Below are positions 35,540-47,986 of a stretch of 64,000 bases of DNA, one piece after another. Both the position numbers and the translations under genes were made by a program. Below the pieces are notes generated by a model. The model ran no database searches and was not told the DNA's origin. It worked only from the letters and a program-made list of their open reading frames with translations. Source of the stretch: Metarhizium brunneum (Eukaryota; Ascomycota; Sordariomycetes; Hypocreales; Clavicipitaceae); contig NC_089427.1 of the NCBI RefSeq assembly GCF_013426205.1, positions 1,860,001 through 1,924,000 on the forward strand. Direction: 5' to 3'. The first letter of the stretch is position 1. The number at the start of each line of letters is the position of its first letter.

Positions 35540-36571
35540 ATGGCTGAGATCGACCCCTTCGACTCGGCGCTGTACGTATCCGCTGCCTTTGCCCTCCCTA
35601 ATCCACTCGATTCGCTAACGACGAATTCAAAAGCGACCTCCTGCGGCGCCTCAACCCCAAGCACACGGCCTCGCACCTCAACACCATCATCTCCCTGGCG
35701 CCGGACCTCGCAGAAGACCTGCTCTCCTCGGTCGATGCCCCGCTCACGATGCGGCGGTGCAAGCAGTCGGGCCGCGAGTACCTCCTCTGCGACTACAACC
35801 GCGACGGCGACAGCTACCGCTCGCCGTGGTCGAACCAGTTCGACCCGCCGCTCGACGAGGCCGGGGCAGGAGGCGTCGGGGCCGACGGCAACGAGGGCGC
35901 GGGCGAGGGCGCTATCCCCAGCGAGAGAGTGCGCAAGATGGAGATTAAGGCCAACGACGTGTTCGACATCTACCGGGACCTGTACTACGAGGGCGGAGTG
36001 AGCAGTGTGTATCTCTGGAATCTGGACGATGGCTTTGCAGGCGTCGTCTTGTTGAAGAAGTGTGAGTTCTTTTCCTCCTTGATCACCAGAGATTGCGGGG
36101 GCCTTTGGGGGGAAGAAATCGAGGGAGAGGTGAAGGACGTTGCTGACCTCCCGCCCTTTTTTTCGGGGTCGTGGTGCAGCTATTTCGCCGGGCAAATCGA
36201 CAGAAGGGATCTGGGACTCGATCCACGTGTTCGAGGCGATTGAGCGAGGGCGCATGACGCACTACAAGCTCACGTCTACGGTGATTTTGACGCTGGCGGC
36301 GGCGGGCGGGAGCCTCGGCGACATGGATCTCAGCGGCAACATGACGCGCCAGGTGGAGCAGGACATGCCGGTCGATGGCGATGACAGCCACATCGTAAAC
36401 ATCGGTCGTCTCGTTGAGGATATGGAGCTCAAGATGCGCAACCTGCTGCAGGAAGTCTACTTTGGCAAGGCCAAGGATGTGGTCGGCGACTTGCGGAGCG
36501 TGGGCAGTTTGAGCGACGGGGCGCGAGATCGCGAGGCCCAGAGGGAACTCATTGGGAGCATGCGGAGATGA
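35540..36571 (+). CDS. CAP2: F-actin capping protein subunit beta
   Basis: Predicted product of 283 aa from three exons: 35540-35571, 35634-36061 and 36180-36571. It is the beta subunit of the capping-protein heterodimer that blocks actin filament barbed ends. Family landmarks are [11 protein letters not shown] (start of the domain), [49 protein letters not shown], and the C-terminal [21 protein letters not shown], followed by the tentacle region [21 protein letters not shown]. The first exon is just 32 nt, and the GT/AG choices give LDLLRR in frame. A Gly/Ala/Glu-rich insert (about residues 87-105) sits in an otherwise conserved loop and is encoded by GC-rich sequence (35855-35915). The last residues (SMRR) follow a disordered tail. 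Confidence 0.94.
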
Positions 36572-36839
36572 TGGACCGTTTTGAGAGGTGTCTGCGACTC
36601 TAGAAAGGGGAGGGGAAGGGCACCATGTCCCAAGGCGAGCATGGACGGGACCGTTGGTGGACGAGACATGGAAGTGCCGAGCGTGTACGGAGTAGAGTGT
36701 GGTAATGAAATACGGAGTATACGACAAGTAGTAATTGGTTTGCAGACGCTGGTGATTCTTTAGGACCATTGTTGCCGACTATCCCGGCCCTTTGAAGGTC
36801 ATGTTGCCGTCATGTGGTCAAGAGATTGCCCCTTTTTTG

Positions 36840-36851
36840 CCCCCCCCCCCC
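36840..36851 (+). repeat. Poly-C tract (12 C)
   Basis: A run of 12 consecutive C bases 269 bp downstream of the CAP2 stop codon. The complementary strand is a G12 run. Such tracts are prone to length error in assemblies. Confidence 0.8.
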
Positions 36852-39800
36852 TCTTTGAAACTGAGGAAAAGAAAAGAAACAGATTGCTCAACGTTCGTGG
36901 CTCAGAATCTAAAAAAAATTAAATTCGAGACTTGGGAATCGGATCGTTCGCTTCTCCACGCCGTGGGGGGCCGGGCCGTTATCTCAGGATCTCAGGGTAT
37001 GAGAAGATGAGAAGTGACCAAGACAAATTGTTCAGTTCCCCTATGTATGTATAATAGGTTTTGCCCCGTACCGACACCAACAGCAAGTCGGGGGCCCTAG
37101 TTCATCACCAGCAGCCTTAAGATCCCGAATCCGCCTGAGCGGGCGCGGTTGTCAGGGCTGGCGTGCATGTTGGAGTCCTGGGTCAGCTGCATGTGCAGTC
37201 CAATACAGCCCCGTACAACATAAACTCAGACACAAAGGGCACGTCAATGGTGCATTTTAAGGGCCAGGGAAGGCAACCCGGCTGGGTTGGCATGGGGCGC
37301 ATGGACATGGCACTGTGCCTCGTCACATTTCTGGGGATGCAGCGTCCTGGAAACGGGAAGCGGCAAATTAATATAGCTCACATACGGAGTAGTGTCGGCG
37401 TGATAAGCCTCTGTAACCAACGTGTTGTACTGACACGGAGGCGTTAATTGGGGGAAAGGGGGGACGGGGGATGATATCATAGTACTCCGTATAATACGCC
37501 GTATTGCGTGTTTGACCAGTTGAGGCAAGGGACCTGGCTAATATCTTCCGCCAGACTCCAGATACCGTAGATATTAGTGTACATGTGCTTGGCGATGGGT
37601 CATCTTGCCAGAGGCTGTATACCGAGAAGCACACAGGCATTGTCAACTTGGGGGTTCTGTGGTATGCAGGTGCGCCTTGCGTCGAGGTAGGGGTAACTGC
37701 AGCAGACGACGCTTTATGCAGGAAGCAATAAGATGGCTTGCATCTTCCGACCTGCAGACCTTTGCGTCCTGGTGTCGGGGACCAGACATACTCCGTACAA
37801 AATGCTGAAAGCCCAGTTGAGAATGTGCAGCCGGGCTACTGCGTGTGGTTGGGTAGTTGAGCCATCATATCACACCCATCCATCCTTCACCACCGAAAAA
37901 AACCAAGCAGTTTTGAAACAAACGTCCTTCCTGCCGTCACTGCTTCCATTGGTCCCATGGTAAGCCGACGTGATGCCACCAATGTTCTGACACACCCTTC
38001 CCTCATTGCCGCTTTTCATCCTTCACTCAGACGGTGAGAAGAACTCGGTTGATCGTCTCCCTATCCAGCCCACGCTTGACAAAAGCACGAGTCGCTGAGA
38101 TGCCAACTGCAGCTTCTAAACCCACATCTAGGTCTAGTGACCCTTGCAAATACGAGAGTCCATCCATGTGGTGAACCTGAAATCTTGTACGGGGCAGATC
38201 GTTCCCCAAACTCTACCAAGATGGTGTGCCTTTTTTCGATTTTCGCGTCAACAAGAGTCTTTCCTGGCAAAAGCGTACGCCATAGACTCAGAGTATTGCT
38301 TGTCTGGGCTTAGACAACATATCATGTCCAACAGAGAACTCTTTCTATGCATAGGTTGCCTTGTCGTCGGGACTCGCCAGAGTGGATGGAGAGCAAATAT
38401 CGGGAGATGTAGAGGGCCTGGATAACCATGTACGTGGTGTTGGTCTGGATATTCACCCGACTGCTTGATGCTCACACAGGCCAGCAATGGCGGTCAGTCA
38501 AAACGTGTGTCTCGCTGTCGTCATCTTCCTCAGTTCCGGGACGAACAGGCTGGTACTGGCAATTCCAATTCAAAGGCACACCATGTAGACGATGCACCAG
38601 TCATCGACTAGGACCGGGCACCACAGTGGATATGAACTGACTCGGGTCCCTGGTGGGTTTGTGTGTTGACCGGAACGGTCGCCGAGAAGCAAAAAGACAA
38701 ACAAGTAAGCCGACCTCTGATAGCTCGTCAAGCATGGCATCCAACAAAGAAACATGCGTCAATGCTAATCGTGCAGCAAGGCATTGACTGCACGGAGTAC
38801 CAGTGGCTTGATACTGTGGCTGACTTCGTGTTGACCCCAGCGCTATGTAGAGTAGTGGAGAGTCCGCGACGCCATTCAATGTTCGTTGAACCCCGAAGCT
38901 TTTTGAGAATACTACTGGTATGTCTCGTCACTGGCACCATGCGGGTAGGTATCCGATCCTGACGTAGCAACCGCTCGCGAGAGCCATGGGTGGGAGGGGC
39001 GCAAGCTTTACTCTCTGAGCAAATCACGAGCAGTATGTATGCCGAGACCTCTGTTTTCATCTTTGTTAGCTCATTAATACAATCATGCTGCTGGACTAGT
39101 GAAGGGTATTTTGGGTGAGAGCAATTTTTTTCTGGGCTTCAAACGACGGTGAGTCGAACTAAAGTCACGAGGCTAGCGGCTTGCCCCTGGCCCTCGGGCT
39201 ATCATGCCAAAGACGACTACTGACGTTTCAATGTTCCGCTCAACCTGGCGTTGAACTAACAAACAGAGGCCTTCCTTTTTCCGTGTCTTGCAGACATTGA
39301 AAATGCCTGTTGCAATGCAATCCGGTTGAATCTATTGGTCTTGTGAGCCTCTAACAGTGGGGAAGAAGCTCCCGGGGCCTAATCTTGAGTTGCGAATGCC
39401 TTATAATAACTTGAAACATTCCGAAGGCCTGCTTGCATTAAACCAACGACCCGTGTACGTTGTGTTTTGTCAGTTTTTCCACCCTGCCACAAGCCAGATT
39501 GTTGCAGGCGAAACGTTCCAGAAGAAAGAGACCTCCTCAGTTGTTCCATAACCGCCCCGCACATGCTCCCTCAAATACGGAGTACATGTAGGATGATGAA
39601 AGCCACGGTGACGAAGTACCTGTAGTGGGGGGTTGATGAGGCAGAGTACACCAGACGGGTATCGCGCGTTGCACATTGTAGGATCATATTCTGTAAAACC
39701 CTGTATGTTCGTAGTAGTATCTTGCCGAGCTGAGTACATACGTACACCTGCGCTAGATGCTTCGGGTTGCCCTCATAACAATCTTCTTGGATGCTGTTTT

Positions 39801-40496
39801 CGCGGGCCAGCAGTTCAACGACGGGCACATGCGCCGATTTGTGGACAAGGCCGGCGACCTGTTGGGTCTGACATGGCATCAGCGCACGGTACCAAGATAT
39901 GACTGCTGGACACTGGCATAGAGTTGAGGGGGTTTCGGGTGGCCACCATGGCTTCCAAAAGCTGGCAGGATGGATTCCACAGGGTTGACTGGTGTCTCCA
40001 GTGCCAATCTCGGTGCAGTTCGTCCCACACAGAGTCACACAAGGATATGCCCAGGCCCACCACATGGTCAGAGAGTGATCAGGATCAAGCTGATAAACAG
40101 GCCAGGTACGGGAGTGGTATCAAAAACCGTTGGAGTCTCGTTTATGGAATAGAACTGACATGCCACTCTTCGATCTAAAGCAGACTCCCAATGGAACCTT
40201 GCCGTGCCTTTGGAGAGCTCGTTCAGGGGCGATGGATCCTCAAGAGCACGCCCTACCAATTCTGGCTGCAGCGGCGGCGGACGGCTCGGGTCGTTCACAG
40301 CGGGAGGGCACAATCGGGCCCTTCTGGCTGCATCATCTAAATTAGCTGTGGAGGAGAGGGGTCTGTGCCGAAAACTAGCACTGTACTAGTAATCACGCGG
40401 AAGCCTGCTCCAAGTGCAGAGGAGGCTATGATCTATCAGCCCCAGGCCCCAGGCCCCGTATACCGAGCAATTGAATGCATGCACAGAGTATGTACA

Positions 40497-40506
40497 TACC
40501 TAGGTA
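40497..40506. repeat. TACCTAGGTA palindrome
   Basis: Perfect 10-bp palindrome in the gene-poor island, flanked by near-mirror CA/TG. It is one of several dispersed copies of the TACCTAGGTA core. Confidence 0.6.
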
Positions 40507-42232
40507 CGTATGGCCCTGGCAATAAGAAAGGCGACCAGATAGGCGATGTGGAGAGGTACAACAGACAAGACGACATGATGAAGCTGGTACCTATCGACGC
40601 TTCGTCCTCGGTGCCCGGCAAACTCGACACGTCTTCTTAGACATGTACAGCCGAAGCTCAGTGCGGTGGTGTGCACTCAAGTCTTGACTCAAGTGACTCG
40701 ATATTCCGTACCGCGCAGCGCAGTCCGTGACCTTCCTATTTGAGTTCCTCATTTAGCAGGTAGACAGCGGCAAAATGAGCAAGCAGAACGTGTGATACGG
40801 AGCATTAGACGGCAATACTCCGATAGCCTGTGTACACATCTTGTGCGTGTTGCGCCGCACACCGTTGAAGTGGCGAGTGCTAAAAGCTGAACCAAGAAAG
40901 GTGCATGTGGCTGTTGATTGGGAAGACGCCCGCTCGACCGCCATCTGGCGGTGGCTAGTGGGGTTGGCCTGCCGAAGCCTGACATGGGCCGACAAGGGTC
41001 CCAAGCCAGGATGATGATGGGACCTGGTGGCGGACTGCGACATTCGGTCTGAGCTCGAACCGTGGTGGGATGAGGGATGGGATGCTGATTGTGTCGGGGT
41101 TTATTTTTCTTCTCTGCGTTTTGGCCCTGACTTTGGATGGAAAAATTTCCTTTTCCCAAGGCTGTGCGCCATCTGTAGAGGTTGCCTCGTGCCTGCCGCA
41201 ACTGGTCGTTCGTCATGCCCGTCAGGCAATAAGAAACGAGAAACAAGACAAGGGAAGCGAAGCGAGGTCGTGCCTGCTTCTGATTGCGGCCATACTCCGT
41301 ACATATGTACCTACCTATGTCATGATTGTGGTGGTTCAGATGGCCATCAAATGGCATTATGATGAGATTCAACTTCACGCTGCCACAATGCCCTAACCAG
41401 TAGCCCACCAAGGCGCTGCCCGAAGCAGCAATTAGACAGGGGTTCAACATGGTTCAACACTGCTGCACAGCTGCGGCTCTGCAGACCACTGACGAGATTG
41501 ACGCAGCGGCTCAGACGAGGGTTGTCCTGAAGGTGGACCGTGGCTCTGTGGCCCAGCGTGCCTGCCTCTGTTACATGGAGGTGCATCTGCGTGGGCTTTA
41601 CCTGGGCTCTGCGTCGAGGTGCATAAAGACCGAGCCCCTCCATCCCATCATCCCTGGCCGCCTGGTTCACGTCTTGTTTTGCTTGTCTCGTCTACGTTCT
41701 GAACTTATTGTTTGCCTCGCCAGCTAATTTTTCCTGGTCCTCAAGCCTGGACGGGACATCTCGTCTTCAACGGATCCAATTCACTCTACCATTCACTCTC
41801 AACAGCCGCAAGTCGCCGTTGCGCTTCTCATAGTTTGCGTCTCCACGTTGCCCCAAAGCTTCATTCGCTGCCAGTCCTCCCCTTATCTTTCCCCCTCGTA
41901 CCGAGGACATTGCAGCCAAAACTCGAACTCGCTCAATCTAAAGAATAAACGACGCCAGGTCGTCTTTGTCACGCCCCCCTTCACCTTGGACTGACAAATC
42001 AGGAATTTGTGTTCGCCGTCATCGACCTGAATAATTTGCCTCTGTTGAGTGGTTTTTTGGACTGCATACTCCTGTGTTCCCCCTCAATACTCCATCGAGG
42101 CGCCGGTCCGACACAAACAAGAGGCGCACGAGTAGCTATCGCTATCCCGCTTCATCCAAGGTTTCCGTCCTCGACAAGCTCTCCGCCATACCTCCTGCTC
42201 CTTGGGCCATTCTGTGGTGACAAATTGCATCA

Positions 42233-43573
42233 ATGATGGCGGACGAAAAGCCGTCAGTTTTAATCATCGGTGGTCTGGGCTACCTTGGTCGCTTCTTGGC
42301 ACTTCATATCCATAGGAACATGCTGGCTTCAGAGGTGCGGCTAGTGGACAAGGTATTGCCTCAATTGGCGTGGTTGGGACCCGAGTTCGCGGAAGCTTGC
42401 TCCCCGGACAAGTTTATGCAGGCAGACGCTAGCAGACCCGGTACGTTAGATGGATTTGACCTATCTACTATTTTCACATTTTTGTCATGTGTGGTGGTCG
42501 AAGCCGATACCAATAGAAGGACCCGTGACTGACAATTTGATTACTGACTTTCCTGAAATAGAAGGGTTGGCAAGGATATTTGACCGTCCGGATGGCAAAG
42601 AGTGGGACTATGTCTTCAATTGCGGCGGTGAAACAAGATATTCTCAGGAAGACGAAGTGTACAAACTGAGATCACTCAACCTTTCGATGGCAGTGGGCAA
42701 GGAGGCCGCCAAGCGAAAAGTGAAGGCATTTGTGGAGCTAAGCACCGGCATGGTCTACAAGTCAGACTCCTCGCCTAGCAAGGAGACGGACAAGTTGAAG
42801 CCGTGGAGCAAGATTGCAATCTTCAAACTGCAAGCTGAGCAGGAATTGGCCAAGATTGACGGGTAAGTTGAAACCGCTGCACCAATACGACAAGACGGCT
42901 GGAGCAGAACACCACCTTGCTAATCATGGTACCTTCTATCTCATTCAACAGACTCAATTTGGTAATTGTTCGCTTGCCACATGTCTACGGTCCATATGCA
43001 TCGCAGTGGGTGGCTACGGCTTTGTGCATGGCCCGCGTCTATCAGCACCTCGAGGGTGAGATGAAGTGGCTGTGGACCAAGGACCTCCGAACCAATACAG
43101 TACACATCGATGATGCGTCGCGAGCGTTATGGGAAGTTGCCGCATGGTATGCCGCCGGAAAAGCCCAGTGGACTACTGAAATGGGAAAAGTGCCGACTTT
43201 CAACGTCGTGGATAAGGGTGAGACTAACCAAGGAATGATGGCGGCTATTATTGGTGACATTTTCAAGATTGAAACGGGATTTCAGGGTCAGTTAATCAGC
43301 ACATTTGCACGCCTGAATTTGGACAGTGTGGTGGACGACGTCAACGACGAGGTTCTTGGTCCCTGGGCCGAACTGCTTGCAGATGCAGGAATTACTCGGC
43401 CCGGACCTCTTACGCCCTTCATGGAGAAGGAGCTTCTGAAGGACACAGATCTCAGTATGGACGGCAGCCGATTGGAGACGCTCATCAAGTTCACATACGA
43501 GAAGCCAGTCATCACTAAAGAACTGATGGAGGAAGTGATTGAAAGCTACAAGAGAATGAAGTGGTGGCCATGA
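42233..43573 (+). CDS. Atypical NAD-dependent epimerase/dehydratase (SDR)
   Basis: Predicted product of 376 aa from three exons: 42233-42440, 42562-42862 and 42952-43573. The N-terminal Rossmann fold is clear: VLIIGGLGYLGRFLALHIHR has the GxxGxxG motif of extended SDRs, followed by RLVDKVLPQ. VFNCGGETRYSQ and the ELSTGMVYKSD segment follow the extended-SDR order, and VRLPHVYGPYASQW and HIDDASRALWEVAAWY are typical later motifs. However, the YxxxK catalytic pair is not seen in the expected place: the segment is SKIAIFKLQAEQEL, with Ile four residues before the Lys. The product may therefore be a weak or non-classical oxidoreductase, or a regulatory NAD(P)-binding protein. Two in-frame ATGs open the gene (42233 and 42236). 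The substrate is unknown. Confidence 0.85.
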
Positions 43574-44872
43574 CAGGCAAAGAATACTGTTTGTTACAAA
43601 GAGCATTGATCCGTTCCCTTTGTTCTTTTTTTTTCTTCCTCTTCTTCTTTTGCAGGACCAACGCATCATAATGGGGAACATGGCAGGTAATGAGCATCCT
43701 TTATCTTTTTTTTTTTTTTTTGGCTTTGCAGGTTTTAGGGACGAAATGAATGACGGCGGATATGTTGTAGAGACATGCCAAAGCGAAGACCAACTTTGCA
43801 AATCGAGCATGAGACGGGGGAAAGCAGTATGGCTCGAGCTTCAGGCTTGTTTATACTTTCATCCCATGTTTTTTTTCCCTTTCTCACTTTATTATTTGTT
43901 GTTTTGAACCAGAGTTTCAAGCCAAGCAAGCATGGAGTCTGGCATTGTACAATTAGGATGTTGGTGTAAGGGCGCATACATTGCTAGACCACTCGGTATC
44001 TGGCGAGATACATTTGCCCACCTCAAAGCATATTGACATTACTATCACTACAGTATGACATAGTATAGCGGGTGATAGCTAGGTACCGGGCATGGTCAAC
44101 AACTTTTCGCCCGCCCCGCTGTATATACAATAGTAGGCGATGGACACATAACGCAATGAATGTGTCGACGAATACAAGCGATAGCGGATAATTTCAAGCC
44201 AGACCATGGCTCCTGGTGTTACTGGCACGCTCCGTCTCTAACAGTGACGCAAGTAACAGCCATGTAGACAGTATGGACCCTAAGGGGTACAGAAATCGAT
44301 TTGGGGTCAAGCCCCGATAAGGCACAACCAAGCATATGTAGGTGCTATATATGGATCCCGGATCACTGCAGCAAGCCAGACCATGGAACAGAATGGGAGG
44401 GGTGGTAATATTTGGAGAACAGCCCTGGTCGGCCAAAAAAAGTTGGAGAAATTGTGACACAAGGGCCTGATGGCATATAGGCAAGGAACACATTGTGCAT
44501 GGCCAATCTCGCGTTCCCCTACGCCGTACATACATACAATATCACAGCGGGTGCGGACATGTGAGATTTGAAGATATCCACGCGATTGCAACAGTTCTCG
44601 ACCCATACCGGTTTGGCTTTGAGGGCGACGATGCCGAATGTTACTCCGGGACGAGGGCTTAACCACCCCTCTGTGCAGGCATTGTCTTTGGGCATCGTAT
44701 GTCAAGCCAATGGGAAGGGGCGCTGTGATGTTGCCAATGATGTCTGGTTTCGGCACACCTGGCACAAAGGTGTAATTTCGGATCCCTATATGTGCCCTTT
44801 GGGTAACTTTGACGGCAGAAGGCCTTTATTGGTACATGCCTTGTAAGATGCTGTAATTTGAGCAGGACCTGC

Positions 44873-44884
44873 GGGGGGGGGGGG
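44873..44884 (+). repeat. Poly-G tract (12 G)
   Basis: A run of 12 G bases. It is followed about 90 bp later by CCCCC-GTAA-GGGGG, whose loop has GNRA form. No role is known; the tract is a possible assembly-length artefact. Confidence 0.75.
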
Positions 44885-44976
44885 AGGCAAGAGGCGCAGG
44901 TTGACAGATGCGATATGCCGCGTTGTGCCGTTGCAAGGCAGGTATCCTTGCCTCATGGGAGCAAGAGAGAGATCCC

Positions 44977-44990
44977 CCCCCGTAAGGGGG
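44977..44990 (+). repeat. Short hairpin with GTAA loop
   Basis: CCCCC (44977-44981), GTAA (44982-44985), GGGGG (44986-44990). On RNA this would form a five-pair stem closed by a GNRA tetraloop. No gene is known to include it. Confidence 0.5.
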
Positions 44991-46298
44991 TTGCTGAGCA
45001 GGAGGATCCTACGCTATCGACACTTGACAGGGAGGCAAGATGCCGTCAATGGACGACGCGGCTTCACCATCGTTGCTTGGGAGGGTTGTTGGACGGGAAG
45101 GGAAGGGCAAGTAAAGCGGCCAATGGTCCGTGTTGCACGTCGCGCTTTGGTGCGCCCCCAAGGCCCCTGATGATTGGGCTCGAAATGAGGCATTATGAGC
45201 TCAAGGCTGTTTACGGTCTGTTGGAACAAAGGAGCAAGCTGGTTGCTTCAATGGCCTCAGCTTTTCTTGCCCTCACGTGCTTGTTGACTGGTGGCACTGG
45301 GCACATTTGCAAGCGTGGAGACCCCGCCAATGTGCCGACTTTGGGGAAAGAGCTTCCATGGGGTACTCTGTACCCGGGTAGTAGTACGTACAGAGTACCT
45401 TCTGTAGGTAACACCTGGGCGGTGGGACGTCACTTGGTAGGGAAACGACTAGCGCGTCGGAGCAATTGGAGGTCCGGCCGAGTTGATGATCCCATCAACC
45501 CAATTCACCCAAGTCCAAGTCCAAGTCCAAGGTGAGTGGTAAGTTGCGAGTGGCTAGTCCTGTTCCTCTGTTAGCGGCGGGCGCAGGGGCTCTTAGCTCA
45601 ATCATCGACGACATTCAACATCCAACACTCTAAAGCTACCTATTAAGTAGGTAGTTGGGCTTCCAGTCATCCATCTACTCGAGGCCTCGTACGTACAGTA
45701 GGTACAGAGTGCTGCGCCGCGCTCCGGCCATCTGAGTAGTATCCCGCTCCGGCGTAAGCTTGGACGCCGTGTCACCGTACCACGCGTTGCGAACTCCCTT
45801 CTGTCGGACGAACAACTTCTCACTCCGTACGGGAGGGGGAGACTGTCTCAAGCCACGGATGTCCCTCCTGCTCCGTATGTAGTCACTACTTGCGAGGGAA
45901 GACGTGCTCAATACGTACTAGTACCCGCCTCGCAAGGCAAGCCATTGGTAACTTAGTACTAGTAGTAGTGCTAGCATTCCCCACAAAGCCGCCTAGATCC
46001 CATCCGCACGGAGCACTTTGCGAGGCCTGTCCACCAACTTTAGAAGATAACTCATCAGATGAGTTCGCTCACAACTGGCTCGAATCACTGCCCCGGTCTG
46101 GCAAGGCAGAAGTGCCCCGTTAATCGGTTGCCAGTCAGCCTCATCGCCTCGCTTCCGCTTCCCGGAGACACATGATGAAATCGCACATTTGGACGACGTC
46201 GCACACGACATCTCGACCCTGCAACCTTGGATACCCAAGGGAACTAGTTTATGGACAAGTCTGTCCTCTACTCGGTCCATTTGTAGATCAGTCGACCA

Positions 46299-46304
46299 TA
46301 TAAG
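46299..46304 (+). promoter_or_regulatory. Probable TATA box of the 46567 gene
   Basis: TATAAG in GACCATATAAGGGACC lies 263 bp upstream of the ATG and is followed by a long C/T-rich tract, a layout common to strongly expressed filamentous fungal genes. Confidence 0.5.
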
Positions 46305-46566
46305 GGACCTACCGTCTCTCCTTTTGTTGCTGCATCTTTTGCCTTGATCCTGCCTGCTCCTTCTTTCCCCAACTTGCCTCCTTCCCCGTCAACATACACA
46401 ACCCACCACAGGGTTCCTAGCTTGTCCTCGTGCTAGCTCCTTCCAAATTTTTTTATATACCCCCATCTCCTGGCCCCTCCTCCCCTTCCTTCCCATCAAC
46501 CCCGGATTCCAACCCCCTCCCCAAAACTCAATCCTCAGTCAACCGGCTTTCCGATCGTTGTCGAAA

Positions 46567-47371
46567 ATGGCCGCCCCTGCGGACAAGACTTTGAAGAACC
46601 TCAACGGCCAATGGACCGTGGTAAGTGGTGATAACCTCTCCAACTCCCAAAAGGACACCGTAAAACCTTTGTTTGTGGCTGGGGCCTCGAGGTAATCGAA
46701 AATCATGTGGCGCGGACGAGTGGGGTAATTCACATGTGATGACGCTTGTGCCTCATCACCAAAAATTACCAGCCGGACATGTTTCGTCCGCGTGGGTAAT
46801 ACTAGCTTTTGGGGAAAACAAACTGCTAACTGCGGGCGGCCGCGGGCGGGGGGACGAATTCTAGAACAAGGAGCTGTCCGAGTCTACCGATCCAGCCCTG
46901 ACCATCCAGGGCATCGGCTACTTTATCCGCACGGGGATTAGCTATGCCACCATCAGCCTCAGCGTGAACCAGTACGAGGCTCCTCCCAAGCCCCCGAACG
47001 AGTCCACCGACACCGTCGTCCACATCGACATCGACCAGTCCGCCTCTGGCCTCACCAACACCCAGGAGAACCGGTGCCTGGACAACACCTACCGCGACCA
47101 CACCGACTGGCTGTTTGGCCACGTCAAGGGCCGCAGCACATGGCTCGGCCTGGACGAGATCGAGGACGCCTACCTGAAGAACGGCTGGGAGGCCGAGGCT
47201 GACGGCAAGCTCATCTTCAGCCACGTCGAGAGCCTGGATGCCGGCTGGACGGCCACCCAGGTCTGGGGTTTCCAGCTGGTCAACGGCGAGCGCCGCTACT
47301 GCCGCAACATTGTCGTCGCCAAGGGCAGCGAGCGTGCCGAGTTCCGCCTCGTCTACGACTACAACGCCTAG
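46567..47371 (+). CDS. Small conserved fungal protein, lipocalin-like sequence pattern
   Basis: Predicted product of 186 aa from two exons: 46567-46620 and 46865-47371, joined over a 244-nt intron at codon 18. The N terminus MAAPADKTLKNLNGQWTV recurs in many ascomycete hypothetical proteins. The rest alternates short hydrophobic strands and turns (HIDIDQSASG, WTATQVWGFQLVNGERRYCR), with a G-x-W near the start. This resembles a beta-barrel, lipocalin-like organisation, but I cannot assign a family with confidence. No signal peptide or membrane span is seen. Its TATA box, pyrimidine-rich leader and C-ending codon bias suggest high expression. The long antisense frame in 46826-47515 is a GC-composition shadow. 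Confidence 0.8.
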
Positions 47372-47986
47372 GTTTTGCAAGGTCGGTCGGAATCGTGAGC
47401 GCTTTAATGAAATGGTTGGCGAAGGCGGAATACGGGAGGGAAGCAAGATGGGGAGCTCATCGTCTATTATGAGCAGCACTGACACGTATTTCATGAAGCT
47501 ATGCGCATTGGGCAATTTCCGAGGCCTATCTTGTTTATAATTCTTGGCGTATATATATCGTGTACCGGCAGCTGATGGGTCTCAGCAAGCTGGGCTGATG
47601 TACTAATATTCCCACATCAGTCGGGTTCTGTAGTCACGCCAAGCAAACACTTCAACTTGTACATGCTTGCTCGCAAATTTCCCCCTGGGTATTGAAGGCC
47701 GTCACTGCGCCAGCATCACCGCATTGGAAGCCGGCACGACTGCCCAAATAGTACCGCTGCGTCGTTGCACATTTGTGAATAGGTGGCATGCTACGGTCTG
47801 GCAAGGAGATCAAATTGCCCTCTCACCAAGCATGCACTGCGGTGTTGAGGTATTGTACACCTCGCGGCGGCCAATTTCCCCTCCGTCTGGTCCAATACGC
47901 ATTGCCTCTCTTGCTGTATCGGCACTCTTTCTATATTATTACAACCTGCCTGCACCCATCACGGGTGAGTATCCCACGGCCCCCTC
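47372..47986. other. Intergenic between convergent genes
   Basis: 3' flanks of the 46567 gene and of ALG12. No gene is recognised. Confidence 0.6.

Larger units (their letters stand above)
36572..42232. other. Gene-poor island of 5.7 kb
   Basis: No protein-like frame or RNA gene is recognised. The island is dense in TACGGAGTA half-sites (36686, 36711, 37384, 37483, 37789, 39576, 41293 among others), carries a C12 run at 36840-36851 and a TACCTAGGTA palindrome at 40497-40506. Repeat-like decayed sequence cannot be excluded. The final 450 bp before 42233 are C/T-rich and are probably the leader and promoter of the SDR gene. Confidence 0.5.
43574..46566. other. Intergenic, 3.0 kb
   Basis: No gene is supported. 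It contains a G12 run at 44873-44884, a C8/G5 hairpin around 44974-44990, a CCAAGT tandem repeat near 45510-45530, TACTCCGTA-type sites near 45822, and a TATA box at 46299-46304 for the gene at 46567. A long frame at 44858-45535 appears random. Confidence 0.5.

Noticed and set aside
35494..36255. 253-codon minus-strand frame opposite CAP2
   Set aside because: Antisense to the GC-rich CAP2 exon; a composition shadow.
39145..39220. tRNA-like sequence (GTTCGACTC on minus strand)
   Set aside because: The T-loop-like string has no matching T-stem, acceptor or anticodon arms nearby.
40749..41450. 233-codon minus-strand frame in the gene-poor island
   Set aside because: Random-looking composition with many Arg, Pro and Cys and no domain; no splice partners.
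44858..45535. 225-codon plus-strand frame
   Set aside because: It includes the G12 tract and a CCAAGT repeat, and the peptide looks random.
46826..47515. 229-codon minus-strand frame opposite the 46567 gene
   Set aside because: Antisense to a C-ending, strongly biased exon, which readily yields long reverse frames. No recognisable product.
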